DNA of 64,000 nt from Hymenobacter translucens (GCF_020685205.1 NZ_JAJERB010000009.1:168712-232711); one strand, 5' to 3'; shown: positions 22,803 to 32,367, counted from the first letter of the stretch. Notes: a model not told the origin generated them from the letters alone. Made by a program: numbers and translations.

Positions 22803-24191
22803 TTAGTTTACCGTGTCCAGCAGCTTGCAGTCGGCATACTGGGGGTCGGCCTCGATGTAAACGCTGCCGCGGTTCTCACGAAACCACTCGTCCAGTGCTT
22901 TGTTTTTCTTCTCGTTCAGGGCGGCTCCGGCAATCTTCTGGTAGTCGTCCTTGAGGTTGGCCTGGTGGGGCGGGGTATTGGACTTCAGCCACAGAATCCG
23001 CATGGCCTCCTTGCCGTCGTCGGTACGGTAAGGCATGGGAGGCGTGATGTGGCCCACTTTCATGGTGTCGATGGTGAAGAAGATGGCCGGGTCGAGCTTG
23101 TCGAGGGGCAGGTAGGAGCTGCCGTCTTCCCGGTTGGCCAGCAGTCCGCCGTTGGCACCGCTGTTCTTGTCATCCGACAGGTCCCGGGCAGCTTTGGTAA
23201 ACGAGATGCTGTCCTGCATGATCCGCCTGCGGATTTTGCTGAGCTCCTTGGCGGCTTCGTTTACGTCGTTGCCGCCGGTTTCGGGCTTGATCAGGATGTG
23301 GCGGGTACTGTAGGTTTCGCCTTTCCGCTCAATCAGCTGGATAAGGTGGAAGCCAAACTGCGACTCAACCACCGGGGAAAGCTGCCCCGGCTCCAGGCGC
23401 AGGGCGGCCGCTTCGTACTGGGGCACCAGTTCCTTGCGCTTAAAGAAGCCCAGGTAGCCGCCTTCCACGGCCGAGCCGGGGTCCTGGGAATACTGCTTGG
23501 CCAGGGTGGCGAAGTCTTCCCCGGCCTGGATGCGGGCCCGGATTTCGTTGAGCTTGGTCTGGGCTTCCTGCTTGGCGCGGGGGTTCACCTGGGCAAACTT
23601 CACGATCTGGCCTACTTCCACCTCGGTCGAGAAGTACGGCAGGCTGTCCTTGGGCACGCGGTTGAAGTACTGGCGCACCTCCCGGGGCGTAACGGTCACC
23701 CGGCCGGCAATTTCCTGCTGCATCTTCTGCTGAATCAGCTGCTCCCGTACCTGGGGACGCAGGTCGTCCTTGAGCTGCTTCAGAGGCTTGTTGTAGTATT
23801 CTTCCAGCTTTTTCTCCGAGCCGATCTGCTGCACGAAGTAAGCCATGCGGCGGTCCAGCTCCCCGCGCACCTGTTCGTCGGTCACCACCACGGAGTCGGT
23901 TTCGGCCTTGGCCAGCAGCAGCTTGTTCATCACGATGCTCTGCAGGATGCGGCAGCGCAGGTCGGGGGGCAGGGGGCGGCCTTCGGCCTGGGCCTGCTGC
24001 TGGGCGTAGATGTTTTCCAGGTCCGAGCGGAGCACAATCTGGTTGTCCACCTTCACGATGATGCCGTCGACAATCTGACGGCCAACCGGCCGGCCAATGC
24101 CCAGCTGAGCATAGCCAGAAACGATGGTACCGGCCAGCAGGGCCACGCTCAGCAGCGCCCGACGGGCCGACGTTGAAAACAATTGAATCAT
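22803..24191 (-). CDS. SurA-like periplasmic peptidyl-prolyl isomerase
   Basis: ATG 24191 (MIQLFSTSARRALLSVALLA) starts a signal peptide that ends near GYAQ; 67 upstream in-frame residues are not convincing. The 462-residue protein has a SurA-type N-terminal helical chaperone region (VDGIIVKVDNQIVLRSDLEN, residues 35-55) and then two parvulin (rotamase) domains. The first contains FATLAKQYSQDPGSAVEGGY and the second contains TYSTRHILIKPE. It probably helps outer-membrane proteins to fold. It is followed by moxR and preceded by a second isomerase gene, so this is a small envelope-biogenesis cluster. Confidence 0.93.
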   Translation of the reverse strand: MIQLFSTSARRALLSVALLAGTIVSGYAQLGIGRPVGRQIVDGIIVKVDNQIVLRSDLENIYAQQQAQAEGRPLPPDLRCRILQSIVMNKLLLAKAETDSVVVTDEQVRGELDRRMAYFVQQIGSEKKLEEYYNKPLKQLKDDLRPQVREQLIQQKMQQEIAGRVTVTPREVRQYFNRVPKDSLPYFSTEVEVGQIVKFAQVNPRAKQEAQTKLNEIRARIQAGEDFATLAKQYSQDPGSAVEGGYLGFFKRKELVPQYEAAALRLEPGQLSPVVESQFGFHLIQLIERKGETYSTRHILIKPETGGNDVNEAAKELSKIRRRIMQDSISFTKAARDLSDDKNSGANGGLLANREDGSSYLPLDKLDPAIFFTIDTMKVGHITPPMPYRTDDGKEAMRILWLKSNTPPHQANLKDDYQKIAGAALNEKKNKALDEWFRENRGSVYIEADPQYADCKLLDTVN

Positions 24192-24392
24192 TGGTAGCAA
24201 AGAAAGTCTCGACCCGACAGGAAGCAGTGCCCGGTCCGTACAGCTGGTGAAACGCACAAAGCCGCGCGCAAATTTCAACATAAATCCTGGCACCGGCAAA
24301 AGCCGGCTTTTCCGGCCCGACAGTCCGGCGTAGCCTAAGGAGCCCGCCCGACTGCCGGCAGTTGCATCCGGGTTGGGCCGGGCGGTCAGCAA

Positions 24393-24417
24393 AACGCCCC
24401 GGCGGGGCCGGGGCGTT
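24393..24417. terminator. Terminator between the two isomerase genes
   Basis: The arms AACGCCCCGG and CCGGGGCGTT with a 5-nt loop lie 25 bp downstream of the large isomerase lipoprotein stop (minus strand). The short A/T tails make it moderate in strength. Confidence 0.75.
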
Positions 24418-24441
24418 GCGGATTCATCAGCGAAAGGAAAG

Positions 24442-26739
24442 CTACTTGGTTACCAGCTTGTCGAGCTCGGCCTGGTTTACTTTCACGGGATACTTCTCGC
24501 GTAGCTGGGCTATCCACTGCTTTTCCAGATAATTCTGGTAGTCGGAAGTAGCCTGGCCGCGGGCCTCGCTCAGGGTTTTGGGACCCGAAGGAAGAGTTTT
24601 GTCAATCGTGATGGCGTAGTAGCGGCCATCCTTCTGCACTTCGTAGGTGCCGGGGCCCCGGGTCAGCAGCTCGTCCATCACCTTGTTGTCGCCCTTCTGG
24701 AAGATGCGCTGCTGAATCTGCACCGACAGCGGGTTCTGGGCGTTCAGCTGCTCTTCGAGGGCAGTCGGGCTGGTGCTGCTCAGCGTTACCAGGGCCGTAT
24801 TCTCGGCGGCCGGGGCAGCGGCGGTAGCCGAGGTGATGCGCCGGGCCGGTACGCCTTTCCGGGTCAGGTAGTCGGTAACCAGGGCAGCGCGGCGCTTGGC
24901 CAGAGTAGCCGTTTCGCCCCGCTTCACGCGGCCGGTTACCGTAACGAGCAGGGTAGTGTCGGCGCTCATGCGGGTGGCGAGCTTATCCATATTCAGCCAG
25001 CCGGCTTTGTTTGATACCTCGGCCGCGCCGGTTCGGAAGGGAACAACCAAAGGAGCATCCTTGAGCGCGTAGCGGCCGGTCGTCATCGACTTGCGGGCCT
25101 GGGCAAGCAGCTGGGGCGAGGCGGCGCTGACCACGGTGCCCTGCACGCGGGTGTCCCACTGGTACTTGCTCTGGTTCTCGGTGAAGAACTTCTGCAGGCC
25201 GGTGGTGTCTTCAATGGCTTTGCTCCATACCTTCTCGTCCATCAGCTGGAACAACAGAATACCGTCGCGGTACTCTTTCACGAGCATGCGGTAGTCCTCG
25301 TACTTGGTTTCGAGGTTGCTTTTCTCGAAGTCGGTCAGGCTCTGGTCCACGTACTGGTCGTAGAGCAGCTGCATGGCGTAGCGGGGCTCCGAGCCGGCCC
25401 GGGCCCGCTGGTTTTGCTGCACGTAGGACAGGAAGTCCTTTACCAGGTAGGGCTTGCCTTTGATAGTAAACAGCGTCGCGTTGCCGTCCGTGGCTTTGCT
25501 GGCCTTCGCCGCAGCCGCCGGCGCCGTGTACTTGAAGCGGCCGTTTACAAGCGAGGTATCCGCTTTGCTGAACGCGAAGTCCTTGCCGGCTTTGTTTTCG
25601 GTGAACTGATTTTCCTGGCGGATGCGCTTGAGGAAGGCGGCGCGGTTGAGCTCCGAGCGGGAGTCCTTGGCCACCTTGCTTTTCAGGGAAGGCTCCAGGT
25701 CTTCAAACTTCGGTACGGGCTGCTTTTCAATCAGCTTGATGATGTGCCAGCCGTAGGGCGTCTGCACGGGGGCGGCAATGTCGCCGGGATTCTGGAGCTT
25801 GAAGGCAACTTCCTCGAACGAGGGAATCATGCGGCCGGTGCCGAAGGGGGGCAGCTCCCCGCCATTGGCGGCCGAGCCGGCGTCTTCCGAGAACTGGGCC
25901 ACGAGCTTGTCCCAGTTTTCCTTGCGCTGCAGGCGGCTGTACAGCTCGTCGATTTTCTTTTTGGCCGTCACGGAGTCAGCCTTGGGCATGCCGGGGGTGG
26001 CCCGGATCATCAGGTGAGCCACTTTAATCTCGCCCTGGGCCGTGCGCACGTCGTTGACCTTGATCAGGTGGTAGCCGAAGCGGGTCCGGACCGGCTGCGA
26101 AACCTGCCCCACGGGCGTTTTATAGGCTGCCGACTCAAACGGGTACACCATCTGCATGGCCGTAAAATAGCCGAGCTTGCCGCCGTTTTCCCGGGCCGAG
26201 GGGTCTTCCGAGGCTTCCTTGGCAACTTTGGTGAAATCCTCCCCGCCCGTCACGCGCTGGCGCAACGCCATTACTTTCTGGTAGGCCGCCAGCGTGTCTT
26301 TGGGGTCGGCGTCGGGGGCGAGGCGGATCAACACGTGGGCCGCGCTGATTTCCTTGCCCATCCGGTCGTAGGCCTCACGCACAAGCTGGTCGGTTACGCT
26401 TTTCTCCGTGAGGTAAGGCTGGGCCAGCTGCTGCTTGTAGCCGTCGAGCTCCCGCTTGAATGCCTGGGTGGTATCGAGGCCGCGCTGCTCGGCTTCGAGC
26501 ACCTTCAGCTTAAAGTTGGTGTACAGATCCAGGTACTCCTGCACGCTGCTGCGGGTGCCGTAGTCCGGGGCGGTGCCGTTGTTTTTGCGGTACACGTAGG
26601 CAAACTCCGCCGCGGGCACCTCCCGGGTGCCGAGGGTTTCGATGACGGGCTGTTTGGCGGCAGTAGTAGGTTTCGTGGTCTGGCATCCGGCCAGCAGGGT
26701 TACGGCGGCAGTACCGACGTACAGAATGCGTTTGTGCAT
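24442..26739 (-). CDS. Large parvulin-type isomerase lipoprotein with an OmpA-like insert
   Basis: This 765-residue protein begins with a lipoprotein signal (MHKRILYVGTAAVTLLAGC). Two parvulin domains follow: ISAAHVLIRLAPDADPKDTL with FTKVAKEASEDPSARENGGK, then IKVAHLMIRATPGMP with FSEDAGSAANGGELPPFGTG. A helical linker occupies about residues 370-560. Around residues 590-655 the sequence resembles a degenerate OmpA-C-like module (LLVTVTGRVKRGET, then LAKRRAALVTDYLTRKGVPA). The C-terminal region looks SurA-like again. It is a likely envelope chaperone or isomerase. Peptidoglycan binding by the OmpA-like part is uncertain, because the usual conserved Asp and Arg are not all visible. Confidence 0.88.
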   Translation of the reverse strand: MHKRILYVGTAAVTLLAGCQTTKPTTAAKQPVIETLGTREVPAAEFAYVYRKNNGTAPDYGTRSSVQEYLDLYTNFKLKVLEAEQRGLDTTQAFKRELDGYKQQLAQPYLTEKSVTDQLVREAYDRMGKEISAAHVLIRLAPDADPKDTLAAYQKVMALRQRVTGGEDFTKVAKEASEDPSARENGGKLGYFTAMQMVYPFESAAYKTPVGQVSQPVRTRFGYHLIKVNDVRTAQGEIKVAHLMIRATPGMPKADSVTAKKKIDELYSRLQRKENWDKLVAQFSEDAGSAANGGELPPFGTGRMIPSFEEVAFKLQNPGDIAAPVQTPYGWHIIKLIEKQPVPKFEDLEPSLKSKVAKDSRSELNRAAFLKRIRQENQFTENKAGKDFAFSKADTSLVNGRFKYTAPAAAAKASKATDGNATLFTIKGKPYLVKDFLSYVQQNQRARAGSEPRYAMQLLYDQYVDQSLTDFEKSNLETKYEDYRMLVKEYRDGILLFQLMDEKVWSKAIEDTTGLQKFFTENQSKYQWDTRVQGTVVSAASPQLLAQARKSMTTGRYALKDAPLVVPFRTGAAEVSNKAGWLNMDKLATRMSADTTLLVTVTGRVKRGETATLAKRRAALVTDYLTRKGVPARRITSATAAAPAAENTALVTLSSTSPTALEEQLNAQNPLSVQIQQRIFQKGDNKVMDELLTRGPGTYEVQKDGRYYAITIDKTLPSGPKTLSEARGQATSDYQNYLEKQWIAQLREKYPVKVNQAELDKLVTK

Positions 26740-26865
26740 ACAGAGAATAAGAAACTTCAGAGCAGTCAGCCCCGGATAAGCCTAAAAAACGGTTGACTGG
26801 CTGATGCAATTTTACGGATTTTTTTCGGCCTCGCCATCAGCACCAGCCCGGCTCTCAAGCCAAAA

Positions 26866-26891
26866 AAGGCATCCCCCGGAGGAGATGCCTT
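26866..26891. terminator. Terminator downstream of the RsbW-like gene
   Basis: The arms AAGGCATC and GATGCCTT flank a short loop, with A-rich sequence to the left. It lies 22 bp after the stop at 26913 and ends the partner-switching operon. Confidence 0.8.
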
Positions 26892-26912
26892 CTGACAGGA
26901 GTGCTGCTCAGC

Positions 26913-27326
26913 TCAGCCGATCTTTTTGGAAAGCCGGCAAAGGTTGTGGTGGTCGTCGTTGGTGAATTCCACCCGGTCCATGATGCGGTTGACGAGCGTC
27001 ATGCCTACCCCGCCTTTTTTGCCCTGCCGGATAAACTCCTGCAGATCGGGCTCCCGGTAGGTAGCGGGGGAGTAGGAGGTAGGACTGTCGTCTTCGATTT
27101 CAATCGTGAACAGCCCATCGATAACGCTCACGCGCAGCGTCAGAAACTTGGAATCGTCTTCGGCGTTTCCGTGGATGATCAGGTTGGCTACTACTTCGTC
27201 AACGGCCAGCACAATCTGGTTGACCTGCAGCTCCAGCAGCGAGTATTTTTCCAGAAAATTAGTCACGAAATCACGCACCACCTTCAGGTTGTGGCGATTA
27301 CAGCTAATCCGGAGCGAGTCTCTCAT
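26913..27326 (-). CDS. RsbW/SpoIIAB-like serine kinase (anti-sigma-type ATPase)
   Basis: This 137-residue GHKL ATPase has an N box (VLAVDEVVANLIIHGNAEDD) and a compact G box (GKKGGVGMTLVNRIMD). It lacks a phospho-acceptor His domain. Such proteins phosphorylate a STAS antagonist on Ser and, when free, sequester a partner such as a sigma factor. It starts 22 bp after the STAS gene and is last in a phosphatase-STAS-kinase operon. No sigma factor gene is nearby, so its target is unknown and need not be a sigma factor. Confidence 0.92.
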   Translation of the reverse strand: MRDSLRISCNRHNLKVVRDFVTNFLEKYSLLELQVNQIVLAVDEVVANLIIHGNAEDDSKFLTLRVSVIDGLFTIEIEDDSPTSYSPATYREPDLQEFIRQGKKGGVGMTLVNRIMDRVEFTNDDHHNLCRLSKKIG

Positions 27327-27348
27327 GCCCTGCTTTTCCTAACGGCGG

Positions 27349-27678
27349 TTAAACAGCAGTAGCCTCGGCCTGCGACGGCACGATGGTCATGAGCGTGTCG
27401 AGCCCGAGAATCTCAAATACGTTGTGCACTTTCTCCTGCATGTTGAAGAACACGAGCTTGACGCCGGCGTCCTGAAACCGCTGCAGATGGGAAATAAAAA
27501 CGCCCAGGCCGGCCGACGAAATGTAGTTCAGGCGCTGGCAGTCGATAAGAACTTTCTGGTACTGGAGCACATCGGGCTTGTTGAGCTCCGTATCCAGCAG
27601 CACGGCGGAGCTGGCATCCAGTTCACCGTCAAGGCTTAACGTAAGAATGTTATTATCTGAGGTTTGAGTTACTTTCAT
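27349..27678 (-). CDS. STAS-domain anti-anti-sigma factor (RsbV-like)
   Basis: This 109-residue protein is a single STAS domain: ILTLSLDGELDASSAVLLDT, VLIDCQRLNYISSAGLGVFI, then LVFFNMQEKVHNVFEILGLD. The Ser in YISSAGLG is the expected phosphorylation site for the kinase encoded next. Dephosphorylation by the SpoIIE-type phosphatase encoded 14 bp upstream would release or bind the partner. Length is typical for RsbV/SpoIIAA. Confidence 0.94.
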   Translation of the reverse strand: MKVTQTSDNNILTLSLDGELDASSAVLLDTELNKPDVLQYQKVLIDCQRLNYISSAGLGVFISHLQRFQDAGVKLVFFNMQEKVHNVFEILGLDTLMTIVPSQAEATAV

Positions 27679-27692
27679 AGGTGGGCAGTACG

Positions 27693-29783
27693 TCAGTTGG
27701 AGGTTTCGGGTTGGGCCGCTTTGAACTTAATAACCAGCAGGGTCTGGTCGTCGTGCATGGGCTGGCCTTTGCTGAATTCATTTAGGTCGGCCAGCATCTG
27801 CTCTTTGATTTCACTGGCTTCGAGATAGTAGGTGCGCTCCAGCATCTGCTGCAGGCGCTCTTCCCCGTATTCTTCCTGGTTGGCCCCGCGCGCTTCCACG
27901 ATGCCGTCGGTGTAAATCACCATCACGTCGCCGGGGTTGTAGTCGTAGAACTGGTTTTTGATGTGCTTCTCGTAGGAGTCGGTGCGGATGATGCCCAGCC
28001 CCAGCCCCGCGGTGCGGAAGTACGACACCTCCTCCTTGATGGAGTGGTAGTACAGCGTGTGGCAATGGCCGGCCCGGGCAAAAACGAAGCCCCCGTGCTC
28101 GTAGTCGATGATGTAGAGGGCCGCCGTGATGAACGAGGACCGCTCCAGGCAGTGCACCAGCGCGCGATTGGCCATGGCCATAAACTTGCTGGGTACCGGA
28201 AACTTCTCCCGCTCGTCCCGGGCCAGGGGGTTTTCCTGCATCAGGGCGTGGAAAATCCCTTTCATCTGGGCCATGTGGAAGGCCGCCGTCACCCCCTTGC
28301 CCGACACGTCACCAATCAGAATGGCGAGGCGCCGGCCGGGCAGGTGCAGAAAGTCGTAGAAGTCGCCGCCTACTTCCTTGGCCGCCAGGGCGTGGGAGCT
28401 GATTTCAAACCAGTTGTCGGTCGGTAGCTCCTTGGGGATGAGGCTGTCCTGCACCGAGGAGGCAATCTTCAGCTCTTCCTTGACCCGCTCGCTCTGGATG
28501 GAAGCGGCCAGCAGCTGCAGGTTCTCGATACTGAGCACGGTCTGGCTGGTGAAGGTTTGCAGAATGCTCAGGCTTTCGCGGTCGAAGCCGTGGCGCTGCT
28601 CCTTGAGTAGGTACAGGGAGCCGTACTGCCGCTTGGCCGAGCGCAGCGGCATCACCAGCAACGACCCGAACCCCAGGTCCAGGGTGCGGAAGCCGCTGCT
28701 GTTGGGCAGGTCGTTGTTCAGGTATTCAATCTGGCTGAGGTTGTACTCGGCCAGCAGGTTGCGGATAAGGGTGCTTTGCTCCGGGCGCACGTTGTAGGCG
28801 CGGTTTTCCAGGGGCAGGGTTTCGTCGTCGATTTCCAGCCAGGCGGCATCGGCGGATACCGTCTGCACGGCCGCGTCGAAAAGCATCGTGTATACTTCCT
28901 GCTCGCTCTGGCCTTTCTGAATCAGCTGCGTCAGGCGCTGCAGACTCAGAATCTCTTCCCGCTTCTGCTCAAATACCCCCGCCGTGGGCAGGTTGAAAAG
29001 TGTCACCAGCAGGCCCATCCCCGAGAAGAACGTGGCCATCAAGGTCAGATTCAGGATAAAGTCCTGCTGCTGCACCGGCACGATGCCCTGCAGGCGCGAG
29101 CCGACATGCAGGAAATAAGCGGAGAAGCCCATCAGGGAAAGCAGCAATCCGAGCTGGAGCAGCAGCACTTCCCACTTCTGCCGCCGGTTCAGGTAGGCCA
29201 CCCAGCGCTGGTTGCCGCTCATGTACACCCCGATAAGGGCAATCAAACCCAGGGTGATGAAGTTGGCCACCGGGGAGAACGTAGGAACGAACAGCCGTAC
29301 CAGCACCAAAGCCAGCAGCACCTCGAAGGCCCGCCACTGGGTGCGCAGCTGGCTTGACGAGCGAAACAGCACCAAAGAGCGCCAGGCGTAGGTGGAATAG
29401 GTAAGCAGCAGGATAAACAGGCCGGCGTTCAGCGTGTAGGAAGCCGCAAAGAACTGCTGCTCATACCCGGGCCGCTCCTGAACCAGGAAACGCTCGAGCA
29501 GGTAGCATACTCCGCACACCAGCACCAGCAGGCCGGGGCCCAGCAGCAGCCGGCGCAGCAAACCCACGAAGTCAGTGCCCCGAAGTGGGTCAGGGCGGCT
29601 GCGCTGGTAGGCAAACGTGGCCGCGGTAAATACCGCCAGGGCCAGCAGCCCGGCCAGCGGCGTAGCAAGGCCCGTCGGCGCGGCCGGCTGATTTAGCCGC
29701 AGCAGCGTGCTGGTCAGCACCAATGCCCAGCTCAGAAGCATGAGCGGCAGCAGGGCAGCTCTTAGCGCCGGGGGCAAGGACAT
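27693..29783 (-). CDS. Membrane-bound SpoIIE/RsbU-like PP2C phosphatase with GAF domain
   Basis: ATG 29783 (MSLPPALRAALLPLMLLSWA) is chosen over an extension of 32 non-conserved residues. The 696-residue protein has an N-terminal membrane region of about eight helices (to about residue 260). A GAF-like domain follows at about 280-440, then a coiled segment, then a C-terminal PP2C domain. Metal-binding acidic motifs are visible (EVGGDFYDFLHLPG, LIGDVSGKGVTAAF, VIYTDGIVEARG). It should sense a membrane or small-molecule signal and dephosphorylate the STAS protein encoded next. It heads the partner-switching operon. Confidence 0.93.
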   Translation of the reverse strand: MSLPPALRAALLPLMLLSWALVLTSTLLRLNQPAAPTGLATPLAGLLALAVFTAATFAYQRSRPDPLRGTDFVGLLRRLLLGPGLLVLVCGVCYLLERFLVQERPGYEQQFFAASYTLNAGLFILLLTYSTYAWRSLVLFRSSSQLRTQWRAFEVLLALVLVRLFVPTFSPVANFITLGLIALIGVYMSGNQRWVAYLNRRQKWEVLLLQLGLLLSLMGFSAYFLHVGSRLQGIVPVQQQDFILNLTLMATFFSGMGLLVTLFNLPTAGVFEQKREEILSLQRLTQLIQKGQSEQEVYTMLFDAAVQTVSADAAWLEIDDETLPLENRAYNVRPEQSTLIRNLLAEYNLSQIEYLNNDLPNSSGFRTLDLGFGSLLVMPLRSAKRQYGSLYLLKEQRHGFDRESLSILQTFTSQTVLSIENLQLLAASIQSERVKEELKIASSVQDSLIPKELPTDNWFEISSHALAAKEVGGDFYDFLHLPGRRLAILIGDVSGKGVTAAFHMAQMKGIFHALMQENPLARDEREKFPVPSKFMAMANRALVHCLERSSFITAALYIIDYEHGGFVFARAGHCHTLYYHSIKEEVSYFRTAGLGLGIIRTDSYEKHIKNQFYDYNPGDVMVIYTDGIVEARGANQEEYGEERLQQMLERTYYLEASEIKEQMLADLNEFSKGQPMHDDQTLLVIKFKAAQPETSN

Positions 29784-29979
29784 GCGGAAAGGAAAATTAC
29801 GGGTACTCTCACGGTGAGGGAAAAGGCCGGCAAACGGGCCGCGGAAGACAACTGTACGGCAAAGCCCCCGGGCAACCAACTGGCTGGTGAAGATAGGAGG
29901 TGACGCCCAGAATCCGGCAGCCGGTGAGTTTAGCTGCTTTTTACCGGATTTGCCGCCTTTGCGTTACACGTACTACGCC

Positions 29980-31452
29980 TTAGCGGCTGCTGTAGTTGGG
30001 TGCTTCCCGGGTTACCTGCACATCGTGGGGGTGACTTTCGCGCAGGCCGGCGTTGGTGATGCGCACCATCCGGGCCTGCTGCAGGGCTTCGATGGTCGGA
30101 GCGCCGCAGTAGCCCATACCCGCCCGCAGGCCCCCGGCCAGCTGGTACAGCACCTCGGCCACGCCGCCCTTGAATGGTACCCGGCCCACAATACCTTCGG
30201 GGACCAGCTTCTTCACGTCGTCCTCGGCATCCTGAAAATAGCGGTCCTTGGAGCCGTCCTCCATGGCCTCCACCGAGCCCATGCCGCGGTAGGTCTTGAA
30301 CTTGCGGCCTTCGTAGATAATGATTTCACCGGGGGCCTCCTCGGTGCCGGCCAGCAGGGAGCCTACCATAATGGACGATGCTCCGCCCGCCAGGGCTTTC
30401 ACTGCATCCCCCGAAAACTTCACGCCCCCGTCGGCAATAAGCGGTACGCCGGTGCCTTCGAGGCCCCGGGCCGCTTCCATCACGGCCGACAGCTGCGGTA
30501 CGCCAATGCCGGCAATGATGCGGGTAGTGCAGATCGAGCCCGGCCCCACGCCCACTTTCACGGCATCGGCGCCGGCGTCGGCCAGGGCCCGGGCTCCCTC
30601 GGCGGTAGCCACGTTGCCGGCCATCACCTGCAAATCGGGGTACTGCTGCTTGATACTCCGAACGGCGTCGAGTACCCCCTTCGAGTGGCCGTGGGCTGTA
30701 TCGATGCTGATAACGTCCACCCCTGCTTCGATCAGGGCCGCTACCCGATCCAGCAGGTCAGCGGTGATGCCCACGGCAGCGCCTACCCGCAGGCGGCCCA
30801 GCTCGTCTTTGCAGGCCCGGGGGCTGCGGCGGCGCTTGCGGATATCTTTATAGGTAATCAGGCCCGCTAGGCGACCTTCGGAATCCACAATCGGCAGCTT
30901 TTCAACTTTAGAGTCGTGCAGGATGCCTTCGGCCGTAGCCAGGTCGGTGCCGGCCGGAACGGTAACGAGGGGCACGGCCGTCATCACTTCGGTAACCGAC
31001 AAGGCCAGGTTTTTCTCGAAGCGCAGGTCCCGGTTGGTGAGCATGCCCTTCAGGCGCCGGTCCTGGTCGACGATGGGAATACCCCCGATGTTGTGCTTGC
31101 GCATCAGGCGCTTGGCGTCGTCAAGCGTGGCCGACTCATCGAGCGTGTAGGGGTCGAGAATCATCCCGCTCTCGGAGCGCTTCACCCGTCGCACCTGCTC
31201 GGCCTGGGCCCGGATGCTCATGTTCTTGTGGATGATGCCGAGGCCGCCTTCCTGGGCCATGGCAATGGCCATTTCCGCCTCGGTCACCGTGTCCATGGCC
31301 GCCGAGATGAACGGCAGGTTCAGGCGAATCAGGCGGGTAAGGGGGGTGCTGGTGTCGGCGTCGCGGGGCAGCACCTCGGAATAGGCTGGCAAAAGCAGCA
31401 CATCGTCGTAGGTGAGGGCCTCGAAGGCAATCTTGGCGGGGGCGTCGGCCAT
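29980..31452 (-). CDS. guaB: Inosine-5'-monophosphate dehydrogenase
   Basis: This 490-residue enzyme converts IMP to XMP with NAD+, the first committed step of GMP synthesis. It has the N-terminal barrel start (ALTYDDVLLLPAYSEVLPRD), two CBS domains (about residues 95-205), the catalytic loop (KVGVGPGSICTTRIIAGIGV, with the reactive Cys), and the phosphate loop (ADGGVKFSGDAVKALAGGAS). The flap and terminal region MGYCGAPTIEAL are present. Length is normal. A -7-like TAGCTTTA on the minus strand upstream (near 31490) may be its promoter. Confidence 0.97.
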   Translation of the reverse strand: MADAPAKIAFEALTYDDVLLLPAYSEVLPRDADTSTPLTRLIRLNLPFISAAMDTVTEAEMAIAMAQEGGLGIIHKNMSIRAQAEQVRRVKRSESGMILDPYTLDESATLDDAKRLMRKHNIGGIPIVDQDRRLKGMLTNRDLRFEKNLALSVTEVMTAVPLVTVPAGTDLATAEGILHDSKVEKLPIVDSEGRLAGLITYKDIRKRRRSPRACKDELGRLRVGAAVGITADLLDRVAALIEAGVDVISIDTAHGHSKGVLDAVRSIKQQYPDLQVMAGNVATAEGARALADAGADAVKVGVGPGSICTTRIIAGIGVPQLSAVMEAARGLEGTGVPLIADGGVKFSGDAVKALAGGASSIMVGSLLAGTEEAPGEIIIYEGRKFKTYRGMGSVEAMEDGSKDRYFQDAEDDVKKLVPEGIVGRVPFKGGVAEVLYQLAGGLRAGMGYCGAPTIEALQQARMVRITNAGLRESHPHDVQVTREAPNYSSR

Positions 31453-31542
31453 GGCAAATGGAAGTTAGTAGGTTCCTTTTGCCGGGTAAAGCTACGCGGA
31501 AAAGTTTGGCCCATGGCAGTGGGGCCAAAAACTTAACAGGAA

Positions 31543-32367
31543 CTAGGGCTGCTTTTGCTCAGGCGTGGCCGGTATTGCTCCGGGCTCCGGGGAAGGAGTG
31601 GAGGCCGGGCGGCGGAAGTCCGGGTTGAAGTTGAGCGCCAGCTGCAGGGTGTGGTTGCTTTCGTATACCCGGCCGCTGCCCTGCAGCACGATATGGTGCA
31701 GGTACCCCACTTCCACCGAAGTAGCTTTCGTGAACTGGTAGCCCAGGGCGGCGTAGGCCCGGTTCTGGTCGAAGATATTGCCGGTTACATTTTTACCGAA
31801 GCCAATCAGAATCTCGTCCGACAAAGCCAGAAAGGGCGTGCCCGGGTCGAGCGTGCTGCCCTTGAAGGGCAGCACCAGCCGGGCCATGTACCGGGCCCGG
31901 TTGAGGTAGGTATGCTCGGTCTGGTTTGGGCGCAGCACCCAGCGCTGCTCCAGCCGGTAGCGGTGCAGCAGGGTAGAGCGGCCCACGCTGCTCTTGACCA
32001 GGGCCTGCTGATAGATCCGGTGCTCGGAGGAGTTGCCGACGGCCGGATAGTCGCCGTACGGATACGAGTAAAAGTAGCCGTAGCCCCCGGTCAGCATGAG
32101 TTGTTTGTCCACGTAGTAGTTGATGCCCACGCGGGCAAAGTTCTGCAGCGGGTCGCGCAGCACGCGGGCGCGGCGCACCTGAGCCTCCGTGTGCACGCCC
32201 CACCGCTCCGTGAGGCGGGCGTCGCTGAAATACATCAGCCAGCTGTTGGTATTCGTGTCCCGGGTCCGGAAAGGTGGGGTGGTCTGAGCCTGGGCAGTGG
32301 AAGCGAAAAGGCAGCAGCAAAGCAGCAGCCCTGAGAGCTTGGAAGCAGTATGCGAAAGTTGAAACAT
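31543..32367 (-). CDS. DUF2490 outer-membrane-type protein
   Basis: This 274-residue protein has a signal peptide (LSGLLLCCCLFASTAQAQ). The beta-strand-rich body matches DUF2490: NSWLMYFSDARLTERWGVHT, FARVGINYYVDKQLMLTGGY, LHRYRLEQRWVLRP, FLALSDEILIGFGKNV and FDQNRAYAALGYQFTKATSV. DUF2490 proteins are small predicted outer-membrane barrels without a known function. A proline-rich tail of 25 residues ends the protein. It sits alone between guaB and hrpB on the same strand. Confidence 0.88.
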   Translation of the reverse strand: MFQLSHTASKLSGLLLCCCLFASTAQAQTTPPFRTRDTNTNSWLMYFSDARLTERWGVHTEAQVRRARVLRDPLQNFARVGINYYVDKQLMLTGGYGYFYSYPYGDYPAVGNSSEHRIYQQALVKSSVGRSTLLHRYRLEQRWVLRPNQTEHTYLNRARYMARLVLPFKGSTLDPGTPFLALSDEILIGFGKNVTGNIFDQNRAYAALGYQFTKATSVEVGYLHHIVLQGSGRVYESNHTLQLALNFNPDFRRPASTPSPEPGAIPATPEQKQP

